64,000 nucleotides of DNA from assembly GCF_023805295.1 (NCBI RefSeq), contig NZ_JAMSHT010000001.1, forward strand, positions 2,057,001-2,121,000. Reading direction: 5' to 3'. Below the pieces are notes generated by a model. That model was not told the origin of the DNA and ran no database searches. It saw only the letters and a program-made list of their open reading frames with translations. Position numbers and translations under genes: made by a program. This DNA comes from Sphingomicrobium sediminis. Lineage in GTDB: Bacteria; Pseudomonadota; Alphaproteobacteria; Sphingomonadales; Sphingomonadaceae. Below, in pieces: positions 38,178 to 45,736 of this stretch; position 1 is the stretch's first letter; every line of letters begins with the position of its first letter.

Positions 38178-38539
38178 TCGGCGTTGCGGTGGCCGATCAC
38201 CGGCTCACCGCCCGATGATACCCAGACATGTGCTTCCAGCCCCGCGTCGCCGCGGCGCGAGCCGTAATGCAATGTCGCTAGATAGCCGCGCCGCCGCAGC
38301 ATGGCGGTGGCAGCAAGACCCTGGATGAAGCAGGCTGGCTTGCCGGGCAAGCGCCGCGCCCAGCCGTCGATCGCACGTTCGATCTGGCTGGCCTCTGCCT
38401 TCGAAATGCCCGTCGCGCCATCGACCTGCGACGTCGGGACCAACTGTTCGAAAGACGAGGTCTTGAGCCGAGCCGCAGCGGCAAGGATCGACGCCAGCGC
38501 CTCAACCAGCATCGCAACGGGGAGGCGGTTTCCGCTCAC
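38138..38539 (-). CDS. Lasso peptide biosynthesis B2 protein (transglutaminase-like leader peptidase)
   Basis: Removes the leader from the lasso precursor. The preferred start is GTG 38539, which overlaps the C-gene stop as GTGA (133 residues); ATG 38554 would add five residues. The transglut_core3 catalytic residues are visible: Cys70 in ACFIQGL, His104 in AHVWV and an acidic site in GEPVIGHRNADQF. RRRGYLATLHYGSR before the His is a family pattern. This is the stand-alone B2 type, paired with a separate B1 gene. Its 3' end overlaps the convergent lipoprotein gene by 40 bases. Confidence 0.9.
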   Translation of the reverse strand: MSGNRLPVAMLVEALASILAAAARLKTSSFEQLVPTSQVDGATGISKAEASQIERAIDGWARRLPGKPACFIQGLAATAMLRRRGYLATLHYGSRRGDAGLEAHVWVSSGGEPVIGHRNADQFAELSLFPSSG

Positions 38540-40137
38540 AATTCCTCGACCCATTGCGCGAAGGCCGCGCTGGTGAGCGCGCGTTGCAGGTGCACGCGAT
38601 AGGCCATGACCTGCGCCTTGTCGCGCCAGCCTGCTGCGGGCCAGGCGCTATGCAGAGCGCGAAGCCGGACCGTGTCGAACAGGTCGGCACCGCGATGCCC
38701 ATCCTCGATCCGATCGATCACGCTCTTCATCAGCCCGACATCGCGCCGCGCGGCCCAACGCCAGTCGGAGCCCTGCACGCCGCGCCCTTCCATGTCGCGG
38801 ATCGCGCTTGGCAGTCGCTCGTCAAGCATGGCGCGCTGGAGGCGCCGCGTGCCATTGCCGTTGGTGAAGACATGGTTGGGCAGGCGCATGGCATATTCGA
38901 CGAGAGCAGGATTGGCATAAGGGTCGATCCCCAACGTGCCGTGGCGGCGCACCGACATGAGCGAATAGGCGCCGGGGTCGCGGTGCAGCACGAAATCGTT
39001 GAGGCGGCGCGACGGGTCGCCAATGCCGTCGTCTGGGCGGTCGACGAGATGGCCAGCATGGATTTCCGGCCAGAGCGCATCCATCACCGTGGTGGAATTT
39101 CGATTGGCCATGACGGCGGCGACATGGCGCTGCGCCGACTTGCGCGCGAATATGGGACGCAGTGGCCCCGGCGGATAGGCTTTGAGCGTGGAGCGCAGGC
39201 CGTGACCGCGCGACTGCCAGAAGATCGAGGCTAGCGCCGCCCAATCGCGCTGCTGCCCGAGTATTTCGATGCGGTCGAGCCCGCCATGGCCGAGGGTGAA
39301 ATTGCCCGCCGTCCCGATCAGATAGGCTTGTCGACGCAGTCCGCTCGCCAGCTCGCCAAGTGCGTCGGTCCAGCCGAGGTTGGACGGATTGTACATGGGC
39401 TGCTCGGCGGCATCGAAGCCCCAGGCGATGGCTTCGCGCAGGCCCGTCGGCGCGACGCGCATCTGGTGGTGGACCGATCCGCCCAGCGCTTCCATCGCCT
39501 GCGCCGCAAGCGGCCCCTCGTCGGTCCAGCCTCCATCCCATGGATCGGGGTCGCTGGCGGGCGAGGCGGTCATCGCTTCTACGTCCACGCCCATCGCGGC
39601 GAGGCGGCTCAACAGGACATTGCTGTCGACGCCGGCTGACAGAGTGAGCGGAAGGTCGCGGTCGGGCGACAAGGCGCGGTCGAGCAGCCGCTCGCCTTCG
39701 CGCACTGCATCCTCGAACCCCACGTCCACCGTGTCGAGATCGGGCTGCCACCAGCGATCAAGGCGGTAGGTACCGTCGCGCCGCACCCGCATCACATGAC
39801 CGGGCGGCACCCGCGATACGCCTTGGAAGGGTGACCGCGGCCCTCGCTCGGGGAGGGTCAGCAGGTAGGCGGCGAGCCAATCCTTGTCGATCCGCGGCTT
39901 TCCGACGGCCTGCGCCAGCTCCAGCGCGCTATGCGAAAAGGCGGTCTGCTCTCCCGCGATCCGGACGTAGAGCGGCAGTCGCCCCGTCGCATCGCGATAG
40001 AGGATGAGCTCATCCTCGTTCCACCATGCAATGGCCAACGGGCCCAGCGGCCGGGACAGCGCCGACAGGCCGCTGCGCTCGATCGCCGTGCGAAGCAGCG
40101 CTTCGTCCGACAATGTCTTCGCATCGGGGCCGAGCAA
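38536..40137 (-). CDS. Lasso peptide cyclase C (asparagine-synthetase-like)
   Basis: Activates the ring-forming acidic side chain as an AMP ester and joins it to the core N-terminus. The 533-residue frame has an N-terminal glutaminase-like domain without catalytic Cys and a synthetase domain with PPi-loop LTLSAGVDSNVLLSRLAAMG (S-x-G-x-D-S, about 163-180), then FVLHRDPGAYSLMSVRRHGTLG and a C-terminal R-H-type tail. TTG 40137 is the first standard start, but the same frame stays open and coding-like for about 45 more codons upstream, with no ATG, GTG or TTG. The real start is probably an ATC at 40269 or a CTG at 40281 (see findings). Confidence 0.9.
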   Translation of the reverse strand: MLGPDAKTLSDEALLRTAIERSGLSALSRPLGPLAIAWWNEDELILYRDATGRLPLYVRIAGEQTAFSHSALELAQAVGKPRIDKDWLAAYLLTLPERGPRSPFQGVSRVPPGHVMRVRRDGTYRLDRWWQPDLDTVDVGFEDAVREGERLLDRALSPDRDLPLTLSAGVDSNVLLSRLAAMGVDVEAMTASPASDPDPWDGGWTDEGPLAAQAMEALGGSVHHQMRVAPTGLREAIAWGFDAAEQPMYNPSNLGWTDALGELASGLRRQAYLIGTAGNFTLGHGGLDRIEILGQQRDWAALASIFWQSRGHGLRSTLKAYPPGPLRPIFARKSAQRHVAAVMANRNSTTVMDALWPEIHAGHLVDRPDDGIGDPSRRLNDFVLHRDPGAYSLMSVRRHGTLGIDPYANPALVEYAMRLPNHVFTNGNGTRRLQRAMLDERLPSAIRDMEGRGVQGSDWRWAARRDVGLMKSVIDRIEDGHRGADLFDTVRLRALHSAWPAAGWRDKAQVMAYRVHLQRALTSAAFAQWVEEL

Positions 40138-40277
40138 ATCGACCAGCGGCTGGCGTTGTTCCAGTCGCCCGGCTACCGCAAAAGCACGCGCGTGGTCACC
40201 GTCGGCACCCGAGGCGCCGGCCCATGGTTGGCCGCTAATGTAGAGAGGGAAGTAGTGGGGCTGGGCGATGGGTCGCC

Positions 40278-40415
40278 TCAGCTTTTGCCAAGCTTGCCGC
40301 TATTGCCTTCGCCGACATTGCCGCGGTTGGGCATGCGCGCGGATTTCGCCGACAGACGCTCGATGCGCGGCTGGTTCCAGATACGACGCGGCGACGCGGC
40401 TTGCATGATACTCAT
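40278..40415 (-). CDS. Lasso peptide precursor A2 (45 residues)
   Basis: A short gene found by reading the gap between the exporter and cyclase genes. It has a W-x2-P-x-I leader motif (W13, P16, I18), followed by ERLSAKSARMPNR and then G-N-V-G-E-G-N-S-G-K-L-G-K-S. Glu36 is the only acidic residue in the second half, the only candidate for the ring. 18 residues from position 28 on are nearly the same as in precursor A1. It ends in Ser45, the presumed phosphorylation site. TGA overlaps the extended cyclase frame. A weak CGGGGA precedes ATG 40415. Confidence 0.82.
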   Translation of the reverse strand: MSIMQAASPRRIWNQPRIERLSAKSARMPNRGNVGEGNSGKLGKS

Positions 40416-40432
40416 TCCCCGAAAACAGTGTT

Positions 40433-40447
40433 GCCGGTTCGTCCGGC
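40433..40447 (-). other. Hairpin in the leader of precursor A2
   Basis: GCCGG and CCGGC flank a five-base loop, 17 bases upstream of the A2 start. No T-tract follows, so it is more likely an mRNA structure than a terminator. Confidence 0.4.
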
Positions 40448-40540
40448 GTGTTCAGGGCATGACTAAAGGGCGCGCTTCGCCAAGTCCATCGACTTTGCGG
40501 CGCGTGACAAATTTTCGCGGTGAATGCGTCCCGCTTCGGG

Positions 40541-40672
40541 TCAGCTCTTGCCGAGCTTGCCGCTCTGGCCTTCGCCGATCCCGGCGCGATTAGGCATGCG
40601 CGCGGCCTTGGCCGACAGCGATTCAAGCTGCGGACGGGTCCAATTGCGGCGCTGTTTCAACATCTTGCTCAT
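40541..40672 (-). CDS. Lasso peptide precursor A1 (43 residues)
   Basis: The first of two paralogous precursor genes. Leader residues W11-x2-P14-x-L16 match the Y/W-x2-P-x-L motif read by B1 proteins; ESLSAKAARMPNR follows, then A-G-I-G-E-G-Q-S-G-K-L-G-K-S. Glu34 is the only acid in the second half. Ring choices: Met26 first (ring of 9), Pro27 first (8, unlikely because Pro has no primary amine) or Asn28 first (7). The conserved penultimate Thr of most precursors is missing. ATG 40672 lacks a strong ribosome site (AAGAAAG 12 bases upstream). Confidence 0.84.
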   Translation of the reverse strand: MSKMLKQRRNWTRPQLESLSAKAARMPNRAGIGEGQSGKLGKS

Positions 40673-40694
40673 TCGATTCGGCACTTTCTTCGAC

Positions 40695-40709
40695 GGCGCC
40701 GATGGCGCC
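40695..40709 (-). other. Hairpin in the leader of precursor A1
   Basis: Two copies of GGCGCC separated by three bases can pair; they lie 22 bases upstream of the A1 start, a position similar to the A2 hairpin. Confidence 0.35.
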
Positions 40710-40742
40710 CCGTTCGATGCTGGAGAATGAATGGACGAGGTT

Positions 40743-40763
40743 AAAAAACGGTAAGCCGTAAAA
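40743..40763 (-). terminator. Weak terminator-like element between exporter and precursor genes
   Basis: On the minus strand ACGG-CTTA-CCGT is followed directly by six T. The stem is only four pairs, so termination would be partial. Confidence 0.4.
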
Positions 40764-40772
40764 TGGGGCGAA

Positions 40773-42410
40773 TCAGCCGATTTCGACGACGCGGTCCATA
40801 AATGTCAGGCTCTGCGGCCGGTGCGAGACGAACAGGAGGCTCATGTCCGGCTGCGCGGCGCGGAGTCGCGCAAGCAGAAGCGATTCGGCCTGCAGGTCCA
40901 GCGCAACCGTGGCTTCGTCGAGGATGAGGAGCTTGGGTTGGCGAAGCAGCGCGCGCAAGATGGCCAAGCGACGCCGTTCGCCGCCCGCCAGTTTGGCCCC
41001 GCGATCGCCGACATGCGTGTCGAGGCCCGCGGGCAGGCGATCGATCAGGTCGCGCAGGCCGACATCGTCGATATGGCCGTCCAGATCGGTAGGCGTTTCA
41101 CCCGGCTCGAGGCCCAGCATGTCACGCGGCGTGTCGCCCAGCATCGCATCGTCCTGACCGACATAGGCAACGCCTTCGCGCCAGCCATCGAGCACGCCCA
41201 GCAGGACCGGCTCGCCATCGAGGCGGATGGTGCCAGACACGGGCGAGAGCAGGCCGGTCAACGTGTCGATCAGCAACGTCTTGCCGCTGCCCGAGGGACC
41301 GGCGATCGCGACCCACTCGCCCGCATCGATGTGGAGATCGTAGGGGCCGAACGGATCGGCCTGGTCGCCGATATTGAGGTCGTCGGCCTCAAGCTTCGAC
41401 CAGTGCCGCGTTGCGGCGGGCAGGGACGAGGCGGTGCCGCCGGGGTCGCGCCCGGCTTCGGCCAGCAATTCGGCGATGGGCAGGAAGGCCGGCGCATTGG
41501 CCCAGAAACCCTGCAAGGCCTCCACCGCCTGGCGGGCCGGCCCCATCATCCGCGCGAGCAGGATCACCAGCAACGCGAGGATTGCAGGCGCGATGTCCAA
41601 CCAAACGAGACCTGCAAACAGGATGGCGACGAGCGCCACGACGGAGGTGATGGTGGAGGCGAGACGGGCGCGGGCGCGCATGAGGTCAAGAGCGACCCAG
41701 CGTTCCTGTTCGATCCGCACGGCCTCGCCATAACGGTCGAGGAAACGGTCGGTCCGCCCTTCGGCCAACGCGGCCTTGAGGCCTGCATGGAAGGAAAAGC
41801 CGGTGCGATTGGCATCCTCGACCGCCGCGAGCAGGTCCGCACCGCCGCGTTGGCTGCCCGCGATCCAGCGCCAGCTCACCGCAATGCTGAGGCCCAGCAA
41901 CATCGCGGCCAGCAAGGCGAAGCGCGGCGCGATGGCCAGCGCGATGAGGCCCTGCACCGCGAGGAAGACGAGCGACACTGCAATGCTCAGCGCCTGCATC
42001 ACGGCGACGCCCGTGCGCACGATATCGGCATTCCAATATTGCTGCATGCGCGCCTGCCCGATGCGGCTGGCGCGCGCCCAACCGAGCCGCGCGAGCGCGG
42101 CGGCAAGGTCGGTCTTGAGCAAGCCTACATAATCATTGTCGATGCGGGCCTGCACGCGGTCGCGGGCGTAGAGCAGCAGGCTGCGCAGCACCATCGCGCC
42201 GAGGAAGAGGCCTAGCAGAACGGGCACGCTTGGCAATTCGGGGACCCATTCGGGCACGTCGCCGCCCAGGGCCGCAAGGACCGGGACGAGCAACAGCAGC
42301 CCCAAACCCTCGGCAATCGAGGCGACCAGCATCAGCGCAAGCAACAGATAGAGCCGCCCGCCGAGGCGCGATTTGAGGTCGTCGACCAGCAGGCGCCCCG
42401 CTTTGGCCAT
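40773..42410 (-). CDS. Lasso peptide exporter D (ABC transporter with fused membrane and ATPase domains)
   Basis: A 545-residue half-transporter: six helices in residues about 15-290, then an ATPase with Walker A GPSGSGKTLLIDTL (about 373), signature LAGGERRRLAILRAL and Walker B LLILDEATVALD, ending FVSHRPQSLTFMDRVVEI. No peptidase domain is present, fitting export of an already processed peptide and self-immunity. ATG overlaps the B1 stop (ATGA). It precedes both precursor genes by 100 bases. Confidence 0.92.
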   Translation of the reverse strand: MAKAGRLLVDDLKSRLGGRLYLLLALMLVASIAEGLGLLLLVPVLAALGGDVPEWVPELPSVPVLLGLFLGAMVLRSLLLYARDRVQARIDNDYVGLLKTDLAAALARLGWARASRIGQARMQQYWNADIVRTGVAVMQALSIAVSLVFLAVQGLIALAIAPRFALLAAMLLGLSIAVSWRWIAGSQRGGADLLAAVEDANRTGFSFHAGLKAALAEGRTDRFLDRYGEAVRIEQERWVALDLMRARARLASTITSVVALVAILFAGLVWLDIAPAILALLVILLARMMGPARQAVEALQGFWANAPAFLPIAELLAEAGRDPGGTASSLPAATRHWSKLEADDLNIGDQADPFGPYDLHIDAGEWVAIAGPSGSGKTLLIDTLTGLLSPVSGTIRLDGEPVLLGVLDGWREGVAYVGQDDAMLGDTPRDMLGLEPGETPTDLDGHIDDVGLRDLIDRLPAGLDTHVGDRGAKLAGGERRRLAILRALLRQPKLLILDEATVALDLQAESLLLARLRAAQPDMSLLFVSHRPQSLTFMDRVVEIG

Positions 42411-42709
42411 CAGGCGTCGACTTTCAGAATCATGTTGGCCGCGAGCAATTCGTCCAGGAAAGACAGGGTGTCAGCCTCGCAGGTCGCCCTGTCGACGTCG
42501 AACTCGTCCAACATGCGATCGACAATATCGCCGATCCGCGTCTCGCCCTCGATGCTCTTCCAGATCTCGGTACCGATGGCGTCGAGGCCGTACACCTCGC
42601 CGGCCTTGGGATCGAGCGCCATCAATTCATGATCGACTTCGCCGGTCGGAATGGCCGCATTGCGGGCCACGCGGTCGTCGAGCGACAGGGAAGGGTTCGC
42701 CTTTTGCAT
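42410..42709 (-). CDS. Lasso peptide B1 protein (PqqD-like leader-recognition element)
   Basis: A 99-residue PqqD/RRE protein. It binds the precursor leader and presents it to B2 and C. Typical elements are LSLDDRVARNAAIPTGEVDHELMALD (beta strands), VYGLDAIGTEIWKSIEGETRIGDIVDRM (helix pair after G-L-D-x-x-G-T-x-I-W) and FLDELLAANMILKVDA at the end. Starts at ATG 42709, 22 bases from the divergent kinase gene. Co-translated with the exporter by ATGA. Confidence 0.92.
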   Translation of the reverse strand: MQKANPSLSLDDRVARNAAIPTGEVDHELMALDPKAGEVYGLDAIGTEIWKSIEGETRIGDIVDRMLDEFDVDRATCEADTLSFLDELLAANMILKVDA

Positions 42710-42731
42710 CGTGGCCAGCTAAGCGAGACCG

Positions 42732-43643
42732 GTGAGCGGTGGCAAGCATCCCTATTCCTACGGCGCCTTCGGGCTGCGCATTTCGAGCGCGTTGGAGCTG
42801 CCTGAATTGTTCGCGATCGACGCCGCGGCAGAGCCCGACATTCGCCTCGACCTGCGAGTAGATACCGAGTTGCAACGCGACGACCTGACCTTGTGGGACG
42901 TGCGCGCGGACGGAAGCGTCACCTTCCGGCTCGAGGGCATTTCCTATGTCGTGACCGACGGCAATCATATCGACATTGCCGCGCCGCCTGAAACCGATCC
43001 CGCGGACATCCGCATTTGGCTGCTCGGAACGGTGATCAGTGCGCTGCTACTACAGCGCGGTCTGCTCGTGCTGCACGCCAATGCCGTCGCCTTTGGTGAC
43101 GACGAGGCGGCGGCATTTCTCGGCGCATCGGGCGACGGGAAATCGACATTGGCGGCGGCGTTGTCCGCGCGGGGTCGCCGGGTGCTGTGCGACGACCTGC
43201 TGGCGGTCGACGTCGACAATGACGGTGCGGCATGGGTGCGGCCCGGCATCCCGCGCGTGAAGGTGGGCCCAACCGCAGCGGCGGTGCTGGGAATCGATCT
43301 TTCCGACGCGCCGCGCGTGGCCGCCGATATCGACAAATATCAGATGCCGCTCGATCGCAGCGCGGACTGGGACAAGCGATACCGCCTGACCCGCCTCTAC
43401 CGGCTCGAACAGGGCGAGCTGGACATCGCCCCGGCACAGGGCCGCGCAATGGGGGCGCTGGTCATCGACAATATCTTTCGCCCTATGCTCGATGCCGACA
43501 TGGCCGGGCAGGCGGGGCGATTTTCCAAGGCGATGGCCATGGCCAACACGGCGCGAGGCTTCACCTTTTCGCGTCCGTTCGACCTCGAAACCCTTGCCCT
43601 GTCGACCGACACCCTCGAAGCGCATCTCGATCGCGGGCTATAG
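42732..43643 (+). CDS. HPr-kinase-like protein of the lasso cluster (candidate core-peptide kinase)
   Basis: A 303-residue protein starting at GTG. Its C-terminal half is a HprK/P-type domain: P-loop GASGDGKSTL (about 130-139) and the downstream acidic motif CDDLLAVDVDND (about 155) that in HPr kinase holds the catalytic Asp. The N-terminal half (about 1-120) resembles no known fold by eye but recurs in lasso-cluster kinases such as PadeK, which phosphorylates the C-terminal Ser of paeninodin. Both precursors here end in Ser, which fits. Divergent from B1, so it may be separately controlled. Confidence 0.85.
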   Translation: MSGGKHPYSYGAFGLRISSALELPELFAIDAAAEPDIRLDLRVDTELQRDDLTLWDVRADGSVTFRLEGISYVVTDGNHIDIAAPPETDPADIRIWLLGTVISALLLQRGLLVLHANAVAFGDDEAAAFLGASGDGKSTLAAALSARGRRVLCDDLLAVDVDNDGAAWVRPGIPRVKVGPTAAAVLGIDLSDAPRVAADIDKYQMPLDRSADWDKRYRLTRLYRLEQGELDIAPAQGRAMGALVIDNIFRPMLDADMAGQAGRFSKAMAMANTARGFTFSRPFDLETLALSTDTLEAHLDRGL

Positions 43644-43648
43644 ACAGC

Positions 43649-43679
43649 AAAAAACGCCCCCGGAAACCCGGAGGCGTTC
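43649..43679 (-). terminator. Terminator after rpmJ, also facing the kinase gene end
   Basis: On the minus strand AACGCCTCCGG pairs with CCGGGGGCGTT, followed by TTTTTGC. It separates rpmJ from the lasso cluster. Confidence 0.85.
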
Positions 43680-43718
43680 TTCACGTTCAACCCTCCCCGC
43701 AGGGAGGCCGTCGGGCAA

Positions 43719-43844
43719 TTAGCCCTGGCGCGCCTTGAAGCGACGGTTGGTCTTGTTGATGACGTAAGTCCGGCCACGACGGCGGATCACGCGGCAGTCG
43801 CGATGACGATCCTTCAGCGACTTCAAAGAGTTACGAATTTTCAT
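43719..43844 (-). CDS. rpmJ: 50S ribosomal protein bL36
   Basis: A 41-residue bL36 of the alphaproteobacterial type: [19 protein letters not shown] starts the protein and [12 protein letters not shown] ends it. Only one Cys is kept, so this is the zinc-free (C-minus) form. Read from ATG 43844 to TAA 43719-43721. Confidence 0.97.
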   Translation of the reverse strand: MKIRNSLKSLKDRHRDCRVIRRRGRTYVINKTNRRFKARQG

Positions 43845-43936
43845 GGCGAGAACCTCTGCCTCAAAAAGTTTGATTCGAATGTCGGGGTAAAAAACCTTGG
43901 GGGGCAGGTAGTGGCTGCCCCCCGCCGAGTCAAGCT

Positions 43937-45556
43937 TTAGGGGAGCGGCGCCCGCTCGCCATCCGGGTCGAACCGGTCGGCGAAGTAATTGTCCGCATAC
44001 CAGAGCGGCCGGTCCTCATCGACCGCGATCGTGTAGGCGATGCGATAGTTGAGGTCGGCATATTTGGCCAGCTGGTCCCACATGATGGGCAGGTCGAGCT
44101 GGTCCGACGGCTGATGGTAATGGTTGGCAAAGAAGTCGCCGAACACCGCTTCGCCGTCACCGCCATAGCCGGTGAACAGCAGGATGGCGGGAATGCCCTT
44201 CATTGCGAACCGGTAATGGTCCGAACGGGTGAAGATGCCCTGTTCCGGCATCGGGTCGGGCGACACAGCGATGTCGAGCGTTTCGCCCGCTTCGGCGACC
44301 TTCTCGGCAACGCTATTATATTCGGCGCCGAAGGCGACCACGTCGTTAAACTCGTAGAGCGGTACCGGCATGTCGAGATTGACGACGGCGTTGATGCTAT
44401 CGAGCGGCACGGTCGGGAAGTTGGCATAATAGCCGGCTCCGCGAAGCCCCTTTTCCTCACCCGTCAGCGCGATGAACAGGATTGAGCGATCGGGGCGTTC
44501 GTCCATCGTCGTGAAGAGGCGGGCGGCCTCGAGCATGGTGGCGACACCGGCGGCATTGTCGAGCGCGCCGTTAAAGATCTTGTCCTCGCCCCGCGCGCGT
44601 TCGTTGACGCCGACATGGTCGAGGTGCGCGGTCATCGCGACATGCTCGTCATCGCGCGACGCATCGCTGCCAGGCAGGCGGCCGACGACATTGGCGCTCA
44701 TGAAGCTTTCGTGGGTCGAGGTGACGCTGGCGCTGAGGCGGCCGGTCACGTCGAAGCCGTCGACGACGTCGCCAGCCGCGGCTTGAGCGAACTGGGCGTC
44801 GAGGTCGCGGCCCAGCATCATTTCCGCACCGGCGCGGGTCATCATGCCGCGCACGGCAATGTCGCCGGGCATCGAGCCCGCATTGCCGTCGGGTGCCATC
44901 CAGTCGACAATGTCGCGCTGGGCCATGAAGGCGACGATCCGCTCGGCCCGGCCTTCGGGCGCCGTGGTGATTTCGATGAAGCCGACCGCGCCATTGTCGG
45001 CGGCGGCCTGCAGCTTGGAATTGCCGAGATGCGCGGCAATGTCGCTTGGTTGGCCCGAGGGAATGCCGCTCATCGCGACGACGATCTTCCCGCGCACATC
45101 GACGCCGTCATAATCGTTATAGCCAAGCAGCGGCTCGTCGAGACCGTAGCCGACGAAGACCAGCTCGGCATCGACCGTGGCTTCAGCCTGCTCGACATTG
45201 GCGTAGATGGCGATCTGCTCCGCCGTCATCTCGGTCGAGATGCCGTTGGCGGTGAAGGTGGCACTGCTCGCGGTCGGGGTGGCGCGCACGAAGGGCACGT
45301 CCTGGAACCAGCTGCCATTATCGCCGGCCGGCTCGAGGCCCATGGCGCGATATTGCGAGGCGACGTAGAGCGCCGCAATGTCATAGCCGCGCTTGCCGGT
45401 GTCGCGACCTTCGAGAAGGTCGTCGGCGAGAAATTCGACATGGCCGCGCACGATATTTTCATCGGCGCGTTTGCCCGTCATTTCCTGGGCGAAACCGGGC
45501 GTGGCCACGGAAAAGGCCAGCGCGCCAAGCGCGAGGCGGGAAATCTGGATACTCAT
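43937..45556 (-). CDS. M28 family zinc aminopeptidase, exported
   Basis: A 539-residue peptidase with signal peptide ([23 protein letters not shown]). A PA domain insert spans about 120-260. Zinc ligands: H in TAHLDHVGV (about 315), D in [20 protein letters not shown] in [15 protein letters not shown] (with catalytic Glu), D in VVNLDMP, and H in NHYHQPSD. Digests peptides in the periplasm; linked with uptake in oligotrophic sphingomonads. Divergent from the M14 gene. Confidence 0.94.
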   Translation of the reverse strand: MSIQISRLALGALAFSVATPGFAQEMTGKRADENIVRGHVEFLADDLLEGRDTGKRGYDIAALYVASQYRAMGLEPAGDNGSWFQDVPFVRATPTASSATFTANGISTEMTAEQIAIYANVEQAEATVDAELVFVGYGLDEPLLGYNDYDGVDVRGKIVVAMSGIPSGQPSDIAAHLGNSKLQAAADNGAVGFIEITTAPEGRAERIVAFMAQRDIVDWMAPDGNAGSMPGDIAVRGMMTRAGAEMMLGRDLDAQFAQAAAGDVVDGFDVTGRLSASVTSTHESFMSANVVGRLPGSDASRDDEHVAMTAHLDHVGVNERARGEDKIFNGALDNAAGVATMLEAARLFTTMDERPDRSILFIALTGEEKGLRGAGYYANFPTVPLDSINAVVNLDMPVPLYEFNDVVAFGAEYNSVAEKVAEAGETLDIAVSPDPMPEQGIFTRSDHYRFAMKGIPAILLFTGYGGDGEAVFGDFFANHYHQPSDQLDLPIMWDQLAKYADLNYRIAYTIAVDEDRPLWYADNYFADRFDPDGERAPLP

Positions 45557-45736
45557 ATTGAAGTCGTGTCCCTTGCAAAAAATCCAATTGCGACGGGAAC
45601 ATAGCGAAGCTTTTGCGCTGCGCTCCCCCCTTTCGACGAACGGCGGCCACGAGGAATGCCCCCCTTTTCAGCGCCCGCCCTTCTGCCTAGAGGACATGGC
45701 CACACTTTTTCATCCTTCAAGGGGCCCTTCTTTCCC

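Noticed and set aside
38536..40137. Reading the asparagine-synthetase-like gene as a true asparagine synthetase
   Set aside because: The catalytic N-terminal Cys of the glutaminase domain is absent and the neighbours are lasso B1, B2 and exporter genes.
39931..40593. Plus-strand open frame covering the lasso precursor region
   Set aside because: It shares codon boundaries with the cyclase frame and has no motif; the minus-strand precursors and cyclase explain the sequence better.
42710..42731. Search for a third precursor gene near the kinase and at 43645-43718
   Set aside because: No short frame with a W/Y-x2-P-x-L motif was found in these gaps.
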